From positions 108,490 to 172,489 of the forward strand of contig JAHHII010000009.1 of NCBI GenBank assembly GCA_019358855.1: 64,000 nt of DNA, written 5' to 3'. The notes under the pieces are model-generated. The model worked only from the letters and a program-made list of their open reading frames with translations, ran no database searches and was not told where the DNA came from. How positions within the stretch are numbered: position 1 is the first letter of the stretch; every line of letters starts with the position of its first letter. This DNA is from Timaviella obliquedivisa GSE-PSE-MK23-08B. GTDB taxonomy: Bacteria > Cyanobacteriota > Cyanobacteriia > Elainellales > Elainellaceae. Both the position numbers and the translations under genes were made by a program. Below, piece by piece: positions 54,208 to 62,484 of the stretch.

Positions 54208-55455
54208 ATGATCTCGCGTCTTCTTTCGGTCTGGCGGTTCCTTCGAGGAGTAATGCCAACACTCAAATCTTTCTCATACATGCTTTTTGCCCTGTCGCTA
54301 GTGGGTACGTTGCTTTCGAGTAGCCCAGCATCGGCAACCCTTGCGGTATCTGCGGAGCAGCGCGCCCGTCAGGAAGTTCGGGGCGTTTGGATGACGAATA
54401 ATGACATGAGCATTCTGATCGACCATGCCAAGGTGCAGGATGCAATGAGCCAACTAAGCCGTCTCAACTTCAACACGGTTTATCCAGTGGCTTGGAATTC
54501 AGGCTATGTCATGTATCCGAGTGCTGTGGCGTATCAAGCAGGAATTCAGCCCTTCGTCTTTAAGGGGTTGGAGGGGCAAGACATTATGGCAGATGTGATT
54601 GCTCAAGGTCATCGCCAAGGATTATTAGTAATGCCTTGGTTTGAGTTTGGCTTCATGGCTCCAGCAACATCAGAGCTAGCGTTGAATCACCCGGAGTGGT
54701 TAACCCAAAAGCGGAATGGGGAGCAAGTTTCTTTGAGTGCTGCGGGCGAAGTGGCGTGGCTTAATCCGTTTCGTCCAGAAGTGCAGCAGTTTATCACGAG
54801 TCTTTTGGTGGAACTAGTGAGTCAGTATGATGCTGATGGCATTCAGTTTGATGATCACATGAGTTTGCCGAGTGAGTTTGGGTACGACAGCTATACTGTG
54901 GCGCTCTACACAAAGGAGACGAAGAAAGCCCCTCCCACAGATGCGTTAGATCCGGCTTGGGTGAAGTGGCGTGCGGATAAGATTACGGCGTTTATGGTGA
55001 ACTTGCATAAGGCAGTGAAGGCACACAAGCCCAATGCTATTTTTTCAATTTCGCCTAATTACTATGATTTTGCTTACCGTTTGCATTTGCAGGATTGGCT
55101 GGCTTGGGTGAAGCAGGGTGTGGCAAACGAGCTTATTGTCCAGGTCTATCGTTCTGATATGCAAAGCTTTGTAGAACAGATTAATCGTCCTGAAATTCAG
55201 GAGGCACAGAAGAAGATTCCTACGGGAATTGGGGTATTGACAGGGCTGAGAAATAGCCCGGTGGCGATGGCGCAGATTCAGTCGCAGGTGCGGGCTGTGC
55301 AAGAGCGAGGTTTGGGAATGGCGTTTTTCTATTACGAAAGTCTGTGGCACGAAGCCCCGGAGCCAATGGAGGAAAGGCTGGCTGGCTTTCAAGCTTTATT
55401 TCCTTACCCAGCGTCACGTTTACTGGAAAATCAGGCAGTATCACCACAGGCGTAG
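54208..55455 (+). CDS. GHL10/DUF187-family glycoside hydrolase
   Basis: 415-aa secreted hydrolase-like protein. The N-terminus (about 1-45) is a signal peptide: KSFSYMLFALSLVGTLLSSS then ASA. The TIM-barrel-like core begins VRGVWMTNNDMSILIDHAKV and includes YPVAWNSGYVMYPSAV, VMPWFEFGFMAPATSEL, WLNPFRPEVQQFITSLLVEL, DGIQFDDHMSLP and ISPNYYDFAYR. The D-D pattern in QFDDH is the likely catalytic acid region. It probably acts on glycans in the periplasm or cell wall. The end overlaps a kinase stop by 15 bp, tail to tail. Confidence 0.88.
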   Translation: MISRLLSVWRFLRGVMPTLKSFSYMLFALSLVGTLLSSSPASATLAVSAEQRARQEVRGVWMTNNDMSILIDHAKVQDAMSQLSRLNFNTVYPVAWNSGYVMYPSAVAYQAGIQPFVFKGLEGQDIMADVIAQGHRQGLLVMPWFEFGFMAPATSELALNHPEWLTQKRNGEQVSLSAAGEVAWLNPFRPEVQQFITSLLVELVSQYDADGIQFDDHMSLPSEFGYDSYTVALYTKETKKAPPTDALDPAWVKWRADKITAFMVNLHKAVKAHKPNAIFSISPNYYDFAYRLHLQDWLAWVKQGVANELIVQVYRSDMQSFVEQINRPEIQEAQKKIPTGIGVLTGLRNSPVAMAQIQSQVRAVQERGLGMAFFYYESLWHEAPEPMEERLAGFQALFPYPASRLLENQAVSPQA

Positions 55456-56454
55456 TCGAACTAATGCCATTAGGGTGGTAATTGGAATCGATATGCCAAT
55501 GATTTGAAGCGCGATCGGAGAACGAGAGGGTAAAGGAGGGGCAAACGAGTTTGAGATACTTGCAAGAGGTCGCCACACTCCGATCAATCCCCCTAATAGC
55601 AACAAGAAAAGAACGCTCCCGTACATGACTTGAGCAGGGAACTGCTTGTTTGTCTGAGCGTGTTCAAGTCTGTCTAGATCAATTAATACTGCTGCTGCTG
55701 AGGGGTATCGTTCTCGGATGCGGACTTTTACCATTTTCTCTACAATTTTTGCCAGTTGAGGATGGAGATTAGTCTGGCTTTTCCATTGAATTTCTCCAGT
55801 TTTAGGATCTTCTTTTAAGTCTCTAGGATGAACACCAGTTATGCATTGAATAACAACCATGCCTAGAGCATAGATATCACTGCTAAAGCGCGATCGCCCT
55901 GCTTGTTGCTCGTTGGGCATATAGCCTGCGGTACCCACTACTACGGATTGGGCAGATGAGGAAGATGAAGAGGAGGTCAGTTTAACTGCACCAAAATCAA
56001 TTAACACTAATCGACCATCCTTTCGACGAATGATATTACGGGGTTTAATGTCGCCGTGGATGACTTGGTGAGAATGGAGAAACTGTAATACAGGCAAGAC
56101 CTGTCGGAGTAATTCAATAATCTTTTTCTGGTTCCAAGTCTGACCTTTTGCCGTTTCCTGGGCTAAGTCATGTCCATCAATAAATTCTTGGACTAAATAA
56201 AGCGTTTGATCCTCGACAAAATGGTCAAACAATGCCGGAACTTGCTGGTTTAAGTGGCCCAGTTGGTAAAGAGTTTGGACTTCTGTTTCAAATAGTTCTT
56301 GGGCTGTTGCTGAGGGTGTAGAGGAAAGCTTTAAACATTTCACAACACGCAAGGCAGATGAGAGATCATCTTGCGCCAGAAAAGTTTCGCTGAAGCCGCC
56401 CTTTCCTAAACTTTGGAGAATGTGATAGCGTTCATTCAGAATGGTATTAATCAC
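55441..56454 (-). CDS. Serine/threonine protein kinase with HGD catalytic loop
   Basis: About 337 aa from a GTG at 56454, which follows the upstream gene frame with an 8-bp overlap; an open frame to 56631 lies inside the neighbour and is not kinase-like. Glycine loop LGKGGFSETF (third Gly is Ser), Lys39 (VVKCLKL), catalytic loop VIHGDIKPRN with HGD at 133-135 instead of HRD, DFG at 153-155 and GTAGYMPNEQ. HGD is known in some bacterial STKs and keeps the catalytic Asp. One C-terminal membrane segment (about 275-300). Coupled to the upstream tail protein. Confidence 0.85.
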   Translation of the reverse strand: MINTILNERYHILQSLGKGGFSETFLAQDDLSSALRVVKCLKLSSTPSATAQELFETEVQTLYQLGHLNQQVPALFDHFVEDQTLYLVQEFIDGHDLAQETAKGQTWNQKKIIELLRQVLPVLQFLHSHQVIHGDIKPRNIIRRKDGRLVLIDFGAVKLTSSSSSSSAQSVVVGTAGYMPNEQQAGRSRFSSDIYALGMVVIQCITGVHPRDLKEDPKTGEIQWKSQTNLHPQLAKIVEKMVKVRIRERYPSAAAVLIDLDRLEHAQTNKQFPAQVMYGSVLFLLLLGGLIGVWRPLASISNSFAPPLPSRSPIALQIIGISIPITTLMALVRLRLW

Positions 56455-57376
56455 TAGTAGATGGGGTAGGAATAGAACTGGGTGAGTCGCTGCGCAACGT
56501 TTGGGAAAGGTTGGAGACAGAGTTTGGGATAGTTGAAAAATAGGGAGAGGGAGAAGCTTCTGGTGAAGGAGGAGCAGGGACGACTGGATTGATAGGAGCA
56601 GAAAACTCTGTGTCGGCGATCGCTTTTTCAATCACAGGTTTTGTCTGCTGACGTTGATCCTGCTGACGTTGATTCCGCTGATGTTGATTCCAGTGGGCAG
56701 GAATGGTAGAAAGCATTTCTAACACTCTTTGATCTTCCTGCAAGGCAGCGGCTGAGGGTTCAGCTAGAACAACTCTTTGGGGTGGTTTACTGGCTGCTGT
56801 AATGGGTTGGATAGCAGAGGGTTGAATGGCAGCAGGCGGCAGGGCAATCCCTTTTGGATATCTTGAAGACAGTACTTTAAGTAGATTGATAGAAGTCTTG
56901 GCTTGAGATGCTACCTGAGTGATGCTCTTTTCTTGTTGCCATAGTGTAGCAAGTTGTATGGACTGCCCAGCACTGCTGGTATTTGCTGGAATGGCTGCCA
57001 GCATTTTTAATGCAGTGGGTAGGTCAGCTTGAACATATTTATTGATGGCACGTTGAAGTAATTCGCGTGCCCAAACTTCTCTCAATTGCTGAGCAGTTGC
57101 GTAGTATTCGCTGGTCGTTGGCAGGGTATCGGCTAAGTTAATGGCTTGTTTAAGGCGATCGCTATTGGCGCTAGTTTTTGCTCGTTCGAGGATAGACTGT
57201 TCAGTTGTTTGTAAATTTTGGGGTGGGGGCAGTGAGCGATTGTTTTGAGAGTTTTGCAAGGAGTCGTTGTCTTGATCAACAGGATTTGCTGAAGATTGAG
57301 TGACCTGAGAAGAACGTAGAAAAATAAAGCCAAGGACTAGGGCGGAAGCGCCACTGCACCAAAAAAGATATTTCAT
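56447..57376 (-). CDS. Membrane-anchored protein related to kinase extracytoplasmic tails
   Basis: 309-aa protein. A single N-terminal membrane anchor (about 3-21, LFWCSGASALVLGFIFL) is followed by an Asn/Gln/Ser linker. A helical region (about 60-150) has the pattern KQAINLADTL, YYATAQQLREVWARELLQRA, NKYVQADLPTALKMLAAIP. This matches, in order and spacing, the tail of the 766-aa kinase (KDAIAQTRAI, YPQAQSLTNQWSEAILKTA, EQYRQGKFLEAKAIAQAIP). Gln/Arg-rich and Pro/Ser-rich ends follow. It is coupled to the 55441-56454 kinase, which lacks such a tail; together they may form one split receptor kinase. Confidence 0.75.
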   Translation of the reverse strand: MKYLFWCSGASALVLGFIFLRSSQVTQSSANPVDQDNDSLQNSQNNRSLPPPQNLQTTEQSILERAKTSANSDRLKQAINLADTLPTTSEYYATAQQLREVWARELLQRAINKYVQADLPTALKMLAAIPANTSSAGQSIQLATLWQQEKSITQVASQAKTSINLLKVLSSRYPKGIALPPAAIQPSAIQPITAASKPPQRVVLAEPSAAALQEDQRVLEMLSTIPAHWNQHQRNQRQQDQRQQTKPVIEKAIADTEFSAPINPVVPAPPSPEASPSPYFSTIPNSVSNLSQTLRSDSPSSIPTPSTSD

Positions 57377-57427
57377 GTCTTGACCCTGAGTGCAAAAAAT
57401 AGTCGCTATAAAGTTTCACTATAAATT

Positions 57428-57589
57428 GGCGTTGCTGAATAGAAGTATGAAACTATTCAAAGTCCCTTTCCTTTAGGAGAGGGATTTAGGAAGAGGTCTA
57501 TCTAGCTGCGTTGCCGATCGACCTAACCCCTAGCCCCTTCCCTAAGAGGGCAGGGGAACAGGATTTTCATACTTGCATTCAGCAATGCC
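57428..57589. mobile_element. 162-bp MITE with 14-bp target duplication
   Basis: Terminal inverted repeats of 25 bp match at 22 positions: left GGCGTTGCTGAAT... (57428-57452), right, read inward on minus, GGCATTGCTGAAT... (57589-57565). TTTCACTATAAATT occurs immediately before the left end (57414-57427) and immediately after the right end (57590-57603), a perfect 14-bp duplication. Interior arms are CCTTTAGGAGAGGG and CCCCTTCCCTAAGAG, related to the repeat at 11619. No ORF. The right flank is the last base of the neighbouring kinase stop codon. Confidence 0.85.
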
Positions 57590-57602
57590 TTTCACTATAA
57601 AT

Positions 57603-59468
57603 TTAAAGATTCATTTTCCAGATCTCTAACCGATGATCGAGGCTGCCTGTGACTAAGGTCCGATTATTCGGACAAATAACGATCGCCCCGACGCTATCTG
57701 AATGCACCCGGACGGTTTTTAGCAAAGCGCCCTTTTGCCAATTCCAAAGTTTGAGGGTGCCGTCTGCATGGGCACTCAGCAAATATTTACCATCATTGCT
57801 GAAGGCAAGCGATCGTGTGGATTTGGACTTGGGTAATGCTCGTAAGCGCTGACCTGTCGCCACATTCCAAATCATAATTTGGTCATCAGCCCCAGTCGCC
57901 AAGATTTGGTTATTGGGGCTGATGTTAACTACTTTTACGCCGCTTTCATGTCCTACTAAGGTTTGCGAAATTTGTCCGGTGGGAAAGTCCCAAATCTTAA
58001 CCGTTTTATCTTCACTAGCACTCACGATAAAACGACTATCTGTGGTGATTTCAATTTGGTTAACCGCGTTGGTATGACCACTGAGCCTTTGAAGTTCACT
58101 GCCTGTTTGCAAATCCCATACTTTAATTTGGCGATCGCTTCCTCCACTCACCGTTAATTTACCGTTAGGTGTGACATGCACAGAATTAACCCGACCTGTA
58201 TGCCCCGCCAGAGTATGACGCAGGATACCGCTCTGTAAATTCCAGACTTTTAACGTTGAGTCTGCACTGGCACTCACGAGGGTTTCGCCAGTGGGCGTGA
58301 AGTGTAATGAAGTAATCTCTTGGAGATGCCCAGTCAGCGCAGTCAGCGATGCACCTGATTTCATATCCCAAAGCTGGATCACTTTGTTCTGTCCGCCACT
58401 CACTACAATTTCGCCCTTAGGATGCATTGCTAGCGCCAAGATTGAACCAGACTGATTGATGGTTCGGGTGGGGGCAATATCACCTTTAGCAAGAGGAGTG
58501 ACAACGACAGGCATCAGTAACGATTTGAGATGAGCTTGAATTTGATCTTTTTGACGAACGCCTGTGAAGCTCAGTGCCAAAATTGCGATCAGAGTAACGG
58601 TTTGTGGAATGCCCCAGATTTTTCGAGGCTGACGGGTTTTTTGAAGCTGGTTTAGATCAGTTAAAACTTCCTCAACAGATTGATAGCGATCGCGCCAATG
58701 CGAACGAACCATCTGAGTTAAAATAGTGGCTAAGCGAGGGCTAACTTTAGCAACCTGTCGCCAGCACAACTCACCCTGAATATCTTCACCAATTTCTTTA
58801 GGATTAAGCCCTGTTATTGCCTGAATTGCCAGCATTCCTACTGAGTAAATATCGCTGCAATATCGTGGTTTGCCGGCGCGTTGTTCGCCTGCCATATAGC
58901 CTGGTGTGCCAATTAAAATAGATTCGGTAGTTTGCCCTTCAGGGTGAGCTTGATTGCTCAGTTCTTTGACAGCACCGAAATCAATTAGCACAATTTTGCC
59001 ATCTTTATCGCGACGGATCAGGTTATGAGGTTTAATATCTCGGTGAATCACACCCTGAGCATGAACGATCGCCAGCACGCTCAGAACATCTTGAATTAAC
59101 GTAATGACCTGCGCCTCTGGCATAGGTTGCCCCACGATCAATTCTTGGCTTAAGTTATGACCTTCAACATAGTTATGAACTAAATAAAACTGATGATTCT
59201 CCTCGAAATGCGCCAGTAGCCGAGGAATTTGAGAACTATGGGGACTTAGACGATATAACGCTTGGGCTTCGGCATTAAAAAGTTCTCTAGCATGCTCCCA
59301 GTCGAAATGTTCACTAGTGGGTGCTTTAAGGCATTTGACAACGCAAAGAGGACGGTTAGGTAACTGCTGATCTTTAGCAAGATAGGTATCGCTAAAGATG
59401 CTGGTTCCTAATACTTCGGTAACTTTGTAACGTCCACCCAAAGCTTGCTTAGTTAACACTTCTACCAT
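57603..59468 (-). CDS. Serine/threonine kinase fused to WD40 propeller
   Basis: 621-aa receptor-like protein. An N-terminal kinase domain (about 14-275) has Lys45 (CVVKCLK), HRD at 142-144 (IHRDIKPHNL), DFG at 163-165 and GTPGYMAGEQ. The glycine loop is degenerate: LGTSIFSDTYL instead of a GxGxxG form. A membrane segment lies at about 285-303 (TVTLIAILALSFTGV). Residues about 335-621 form a seven-bladed WD40 propeller (SGGQNKVIQLWDMKSG; VSASADSTLKVWNLQSG; VTGSLDHRLEIW). The propeller should be extracytoplasmic and sense a ligand or partner. A MITE sits directly after its stop. Confidence 0.9.
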   Translation of the reverse strand: MVEVLTKQALGGRYKVTEVLGTSIFSDTYLAKDQQLPNRPLCVVKCLKAPTSEHFDWEHARELFNAEAQALYRLSPHSSQIPRLLAHFEENHQFYLVHNYVEGHNLSQELIVGQPMPEAQVITLIQDVLSVLAIVHAQGVIHRDIKPHNLIRRDKDGKIVLIDFGAVKELSNQAHPEGQTTESILIGTPGYMAGEQRAGKPRYCSDIYSVGMLAIQAITGLNPKEIGEDIQGELCWRQVAKVSPRLATILTQMVRSHWRDRYQSVEEVLTDLNQLQKTRQPRKIWGIPQTVTLIAILALSFTGVRQKDQIQAHLKSLLMPVVVTPLAKGDIAPTRTINQSGSILALAMHPKGEIVVSGGQNKVIQLWDMKSGASLTALTGHLQEITSLHFTPTGETLVSASADSTLKVWNLQSGILRHTLAGHTGRVNSVHVTPNGKLTVSGGSDRQIKVWDLQTGSELQRLSGHTNAVNQIEITTDSRFIVSASEDKTVKIWDFPTGQISQTLVGHESGVKVVNISPNNQILATGADDQIMIWNVATGQRLRALPKSKSTRSLAFSNDGKYLLSAHADGTLKLWNWQKGALLKTVRVHSDSVGAIVICPNNRTLVTGSLDHRLEIWKMNL

Positions 59469-59790
59469 AAAAACTCCAATCTTGAGGTGAATGAATTCAC
59501 GGTGTCACTAAACGTTCGTTGTTTTTCTACACCGCTCTTATCTGCACCGAATCCTTGTCTATACTGAATCTCTATCTGCATCTGCACCAAATCTTCGTTC
59601 GCCTAAATCCCTGTCTAAATAACCGTTTGCCTGGATCTTTGTTTGCCTGTTAGTCAATATCATACACGCTAATTTAGCGTAGTCAACTAAATTGAAAAGT
59701 TGGATACTCGGATATTTTTTTGCTATTCTGTACTCACTCACCTGGAGGGTTCGGTTTATCCAAAGCCAGGCTTTCTATCAAAACGCCGAC
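59469..59790. other. Intergenic region with degenerate pyrimidine-rich repeats
   Basis: 322 bases between divergent genes. Around 59537-59652 short units such as CTGCACCGAATCCTTGTC, CTGCACCAAATCTTCGTTC and GCCTGGATCTTTGTTTGCC recur imperfectly. An AT-rich core near 59655-59710 probably holds promoters. No gene or RNA fold recognised. Confidence 0.4.
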
Positions 59791-60903
59791 ATGATTCATA
59801 TTCGATTCGCTAGAGCGACACAGCCTAGGACTGTAAATTTTAGGGCTGTAGACCTTAAAAAGGTACTACGACGGCGATCGCTCCTCTTGCTTACCCTTAG
59901 CCTCCTGGCGCTCATTCTCTGTGCCGCTTGCTCCACCCTTACACTGTCTTCCTCTATTGTTTCTCACTCTGGCACCCTTGCCACTGTGTTCAGTCGAGGG
60001 CGAGTGATTTGCGGCGTTGACGGTCAGCGTCCAGGGTTTAGTTTTCAGTCACCCAATGGTCAATATTCGGGGCTAGATGCAGATTATTGTCGGGCGATCG
60101 CCAGTGCTTTATTTGACGATCCTGGCAAAGTAGAATTCAAGCGCGTCGCTCAAGGCGCGTTTGCTGATTTACTCAATGGCAAGGTCGATATTTTGCTGCG
60201 CGATACACCCTGGACGATTGAAAGAGATGCAACGATCGACTTTGTATCTCCCATATTTTATGACGGACAAGGCTTACTCGCACCCATTAATTTAGACACA
60301 ACCTCTCTAGGAAATTTTAGAGACAAAACAATTTGTGTGCGGGCAGATACACCTGCCGAAGCTACGCTCAAAGCCTTTTTTAAGAAAGCTCAAGTTCCTA
60401 TTAACGCTGTGGCGTTAGACGGGGACAACGAACTATTTATTAACTTTGCTAACGGTAACTGCGAAATTGCCACCGCAAACCGTTCTGAGCTAGCCATTCG
60501 TCGCCAAACCCTGACGAATCCTGAACAGTACCAACTGCTCAAGTTAACGCTTTCACAAGAGCCGATCGCCCCTATTGTCCGGAGCAATGAATCAAAATGG
60601 TTCGATGTCGTGAAATGGATTATCTATGGCACGTTTCGAGCAGAAGAACTAGGCGTGAGCAAAAAAAATGTAATGGCGTTAAGTCCTCATCCTGATCCAC
60701 AGATTCGGCGTTTTCTAGGTGCAGAAGGCTCATACGGGACAAGCTTAAGCCTTCCTAACGATTTTATGAAGCGTGTTGTTCATCACGTAGGCAACTATGC
60801 TGAGATTTACCAACGTAATATCGGCAGTCCGTTTCAGTTACCTCGAGGAATTAATGAGCTTTGGCTCAACGGCGGACTCATTTGCCCCATGCCATTTCGT
60901 TAA
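59791..60903 (+). CDS. Amino-acid ABC transporter substrate-binding protein (SBP_bac_3)
   Basis: 370 aa from ATG 59791 (the open frame extends to a TTG at 59692). A basic region and hydrophobic signal (about 34-55, RRSLLLLTLSLLALILCAAC) precede a family 3 solute-binding domain (about 75-330): GRVICGVDGQRPGFSF, GLDADYCRAIASALF, LLNGKVDILLRDTPWT. It resembles the AapJ/BztA general amino-acid group, including the C-terminal GVSKKNVMALSP and GINELWLNGGLICPMP. The cysteine at the signal end is not a standard lipobox. Permease and ATPase genes are not adjacent. Confidence 0.88.
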   Translation: MIHIRFARATQPRTVNFRAVDLKKVLRRRSLLLLTLSLLALILCAACSTLTLSSSIVSHSGTLATVFSRGRVICGVDGQRPGFSFQSPNGQYSGLDADYCRAIASALFDDPGKVEFKRVAQGAFADLLNGKVDILLRDTPWTIERDATIDFVSPIFYDGQGLLAPINLDTTSLGNFRDKTICVRADTPAEATLKAFFKKAQVPINAVALDGDNELFINFANGNCEIATANRSELAIRRQTLTNPEQYQLLKLTLSQEPIAPIVRSNESKWFDVVKWIIYGTFRAEELGVSKKNVMALSPHPDPQIRRFLGAEGSYGTSLSLPNDFMKRVVHHVGNYAEIYQRNIGSPFQLPRGINELWLNGGLICPMPFR

Positions 60904-61194
60904 ATAATTAGGTTCAATATTCAGCTTATGGACTTAGTTTTCAAAAACTTTACACTAAAAGCTTGCGTATCTCTTAAAGCCACAAGGTTGACTACTGAAG
61001 CTTTCTACTAATACGGGTATCGCTTATTTTAAAGTTACCCAACTTTCAGCGATTTAAACTTAAAAAAGGTGTGCTATTTTCAGGACATGATCCCTACTAT
61101 CCAGCAAGATATCGCAGTACAACAGCAAAGTCTGTGATCTGGGTCATAGCATTTCATCATTTCTTCAATCCGTGCTGTTTTTCATCCACATGCT

Positions 61195-62421
61195 ATGGCA
61201 GAACCCTCGCGATCAGCCTCCAATCAACTTATTAGGTCTTCAAAGCCTGGTGCTAAAGAGCTATTATCTGGCACAGACCTCTCTGAGTTGCGATTGTCTA
61301 AGGCGCAAATTCTTCAGAAAGTTCAGCAGCTATCTCCCCAGAAACAAATCGATTTATTTTCGGCTTGGGTCGGCAGACTAGAGCCTGCCCAATTCAAAAA
61401 AATGTCGGAATTTATTCGTCTTGAGAATGACTTGCGTCAAGAATTGGGCGGAGAAGTGCTAAGGAGAAATGCCTTGACTGAGGTATTTCTTAAAGGGATT
61501 TCTCACCGACGACGCAATAGCTCAGAGATCACGCCACCTCAGCTTTACGTCTACATTCGGCGGCGGCGCAAGTCGTCGGAGAGTGGCACAAAATACCTAG
61601 GTAAACTCTTTTTTGTGCCAGGAGGACATACCTACAAATGGAAAGAAGGCACCAATGGAGCGCTTGTGTTCTATGAAGGTAATGTTTTTTGCTTAACTCA
61701 TTTACGGACAAAGGAACAACGGTACCTGAAGCTCGTGCGCTTAGATCAGCCGCCACCCGATTATGACTACAATCCACAGCCCGGTGAGAAGCCGCTGATC
61801 CAAGTGTCGCTACATGTGGAGGTACTTCACCCACAGACGCTGCAACCTGTTGAAATGAAAATTTATGACTATCCCAGTTGTTTATATGAGAAGGGGGAGT
61901 TATCTGAGTCTCTGTGGCAAGTAGAAGCAGTGAATGCGGCTCTGCCATTGAAGTCTGAGGTCGTGCCTGATAGCGATTTGCTTCAGCAAGGAGGAGATCA
62001 GACGAAGGGCAAGACGACGCGGTTGGCTGTCGATCGCTCTCAAGCGCTAAGAATTTTGCCGTTGCTGCGACAGTTCCGAGACTTTAGCCAAAAGGTTTAT
62101 TCGGCGCGATCGGTTTGGTATTTATCGGAGCCAGAGGGCGGTGGAAAGTACGCTTTAACAACTGCTAGCGGTAAATTGATTTTGGAGTTTGATACGAAAC
62201 GATGGGAGTTTTCGACTGAACACTCGGCACAGGTGCTGGCTCGATGGTTTTATAACCTTTGTACGAAAGTGCAGGCTGGATTTGATATGGGTGACTACGG
62301 CGATTTTAGTTTAAGCGATCGCCAGTTGATTTCTGAATTATTTGTGCAGTTGCAGACTGTTAAAGGCAAATCAGTTGAGGAAATTTTACGATTAGTTTTT
62401 CAAGTGAACACTAAAAAATAA
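61195..62421 (+). CDS. Conserved hypothetical protein
   Basis: 408-aa soluble protein I cannot name. N-terminal 100 residues are helical and basic (KAQILQKVQQLSPQKQIDLF). The middle (about 115-240) is beta-rich with KYLGKLFFVPGGHTYKWKEG, YIRRRRKSSESG and several prolines. The C-terminal 140 residues are mixed helical (LIFEFDTKRWEFSTEH-type). No membrane segment. No SD is visible before the ATG, so the start is uncertain. Confidence 0.65.
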   Translation: MAEPSRSASNQLIRSSKPGAKELLSGTDLSELRLSKAQILQKVQQLSPQKQIDLFSAWVGRLEPAQFKKMSEFIRLENDLRQELGGEVLRRNALTEVFLKGISHRRRNSSEITPPQLYVYIRRRRKSSESGTKYLGKLFFVPGGHTYKWKEGTNGALVFYEGNVFCLTHLRTKEQRYLKLVRLDQPPPDYDYNPQPGEKPLIQVSLHVEVLHPQTLQPVEMKIYDYPSCLYEKGELSESLWQVEAVNAALPLKSEVVPDSDLLQQGGDQTKGKTTRLAVDRSQALRILPLLRQFRDFSQKVYSARSVWYLSEPEGGGKYALTTASGKLILEFDTKRWEFSTEHSAQVLARWFYNLCTKVQAGFDMGDYGDFSLSDRQLISELFVQLQTVKGKSVEEILRLVFQVNTKK

Positions 62422-62484
62422 ATTTAGAGGCAGATAGATCATATTTGTCCTGTTCATTGAATTTATGCTCGTATTAAGGATCGG

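Noticed and set aside
56454..56631. N-terminal extension of the HGD kinase with Leu-rich stretch
   Set aside because: It lies inside the coding region of the upstream gene in another frame; kinase homology starts after the GTG at 56454.
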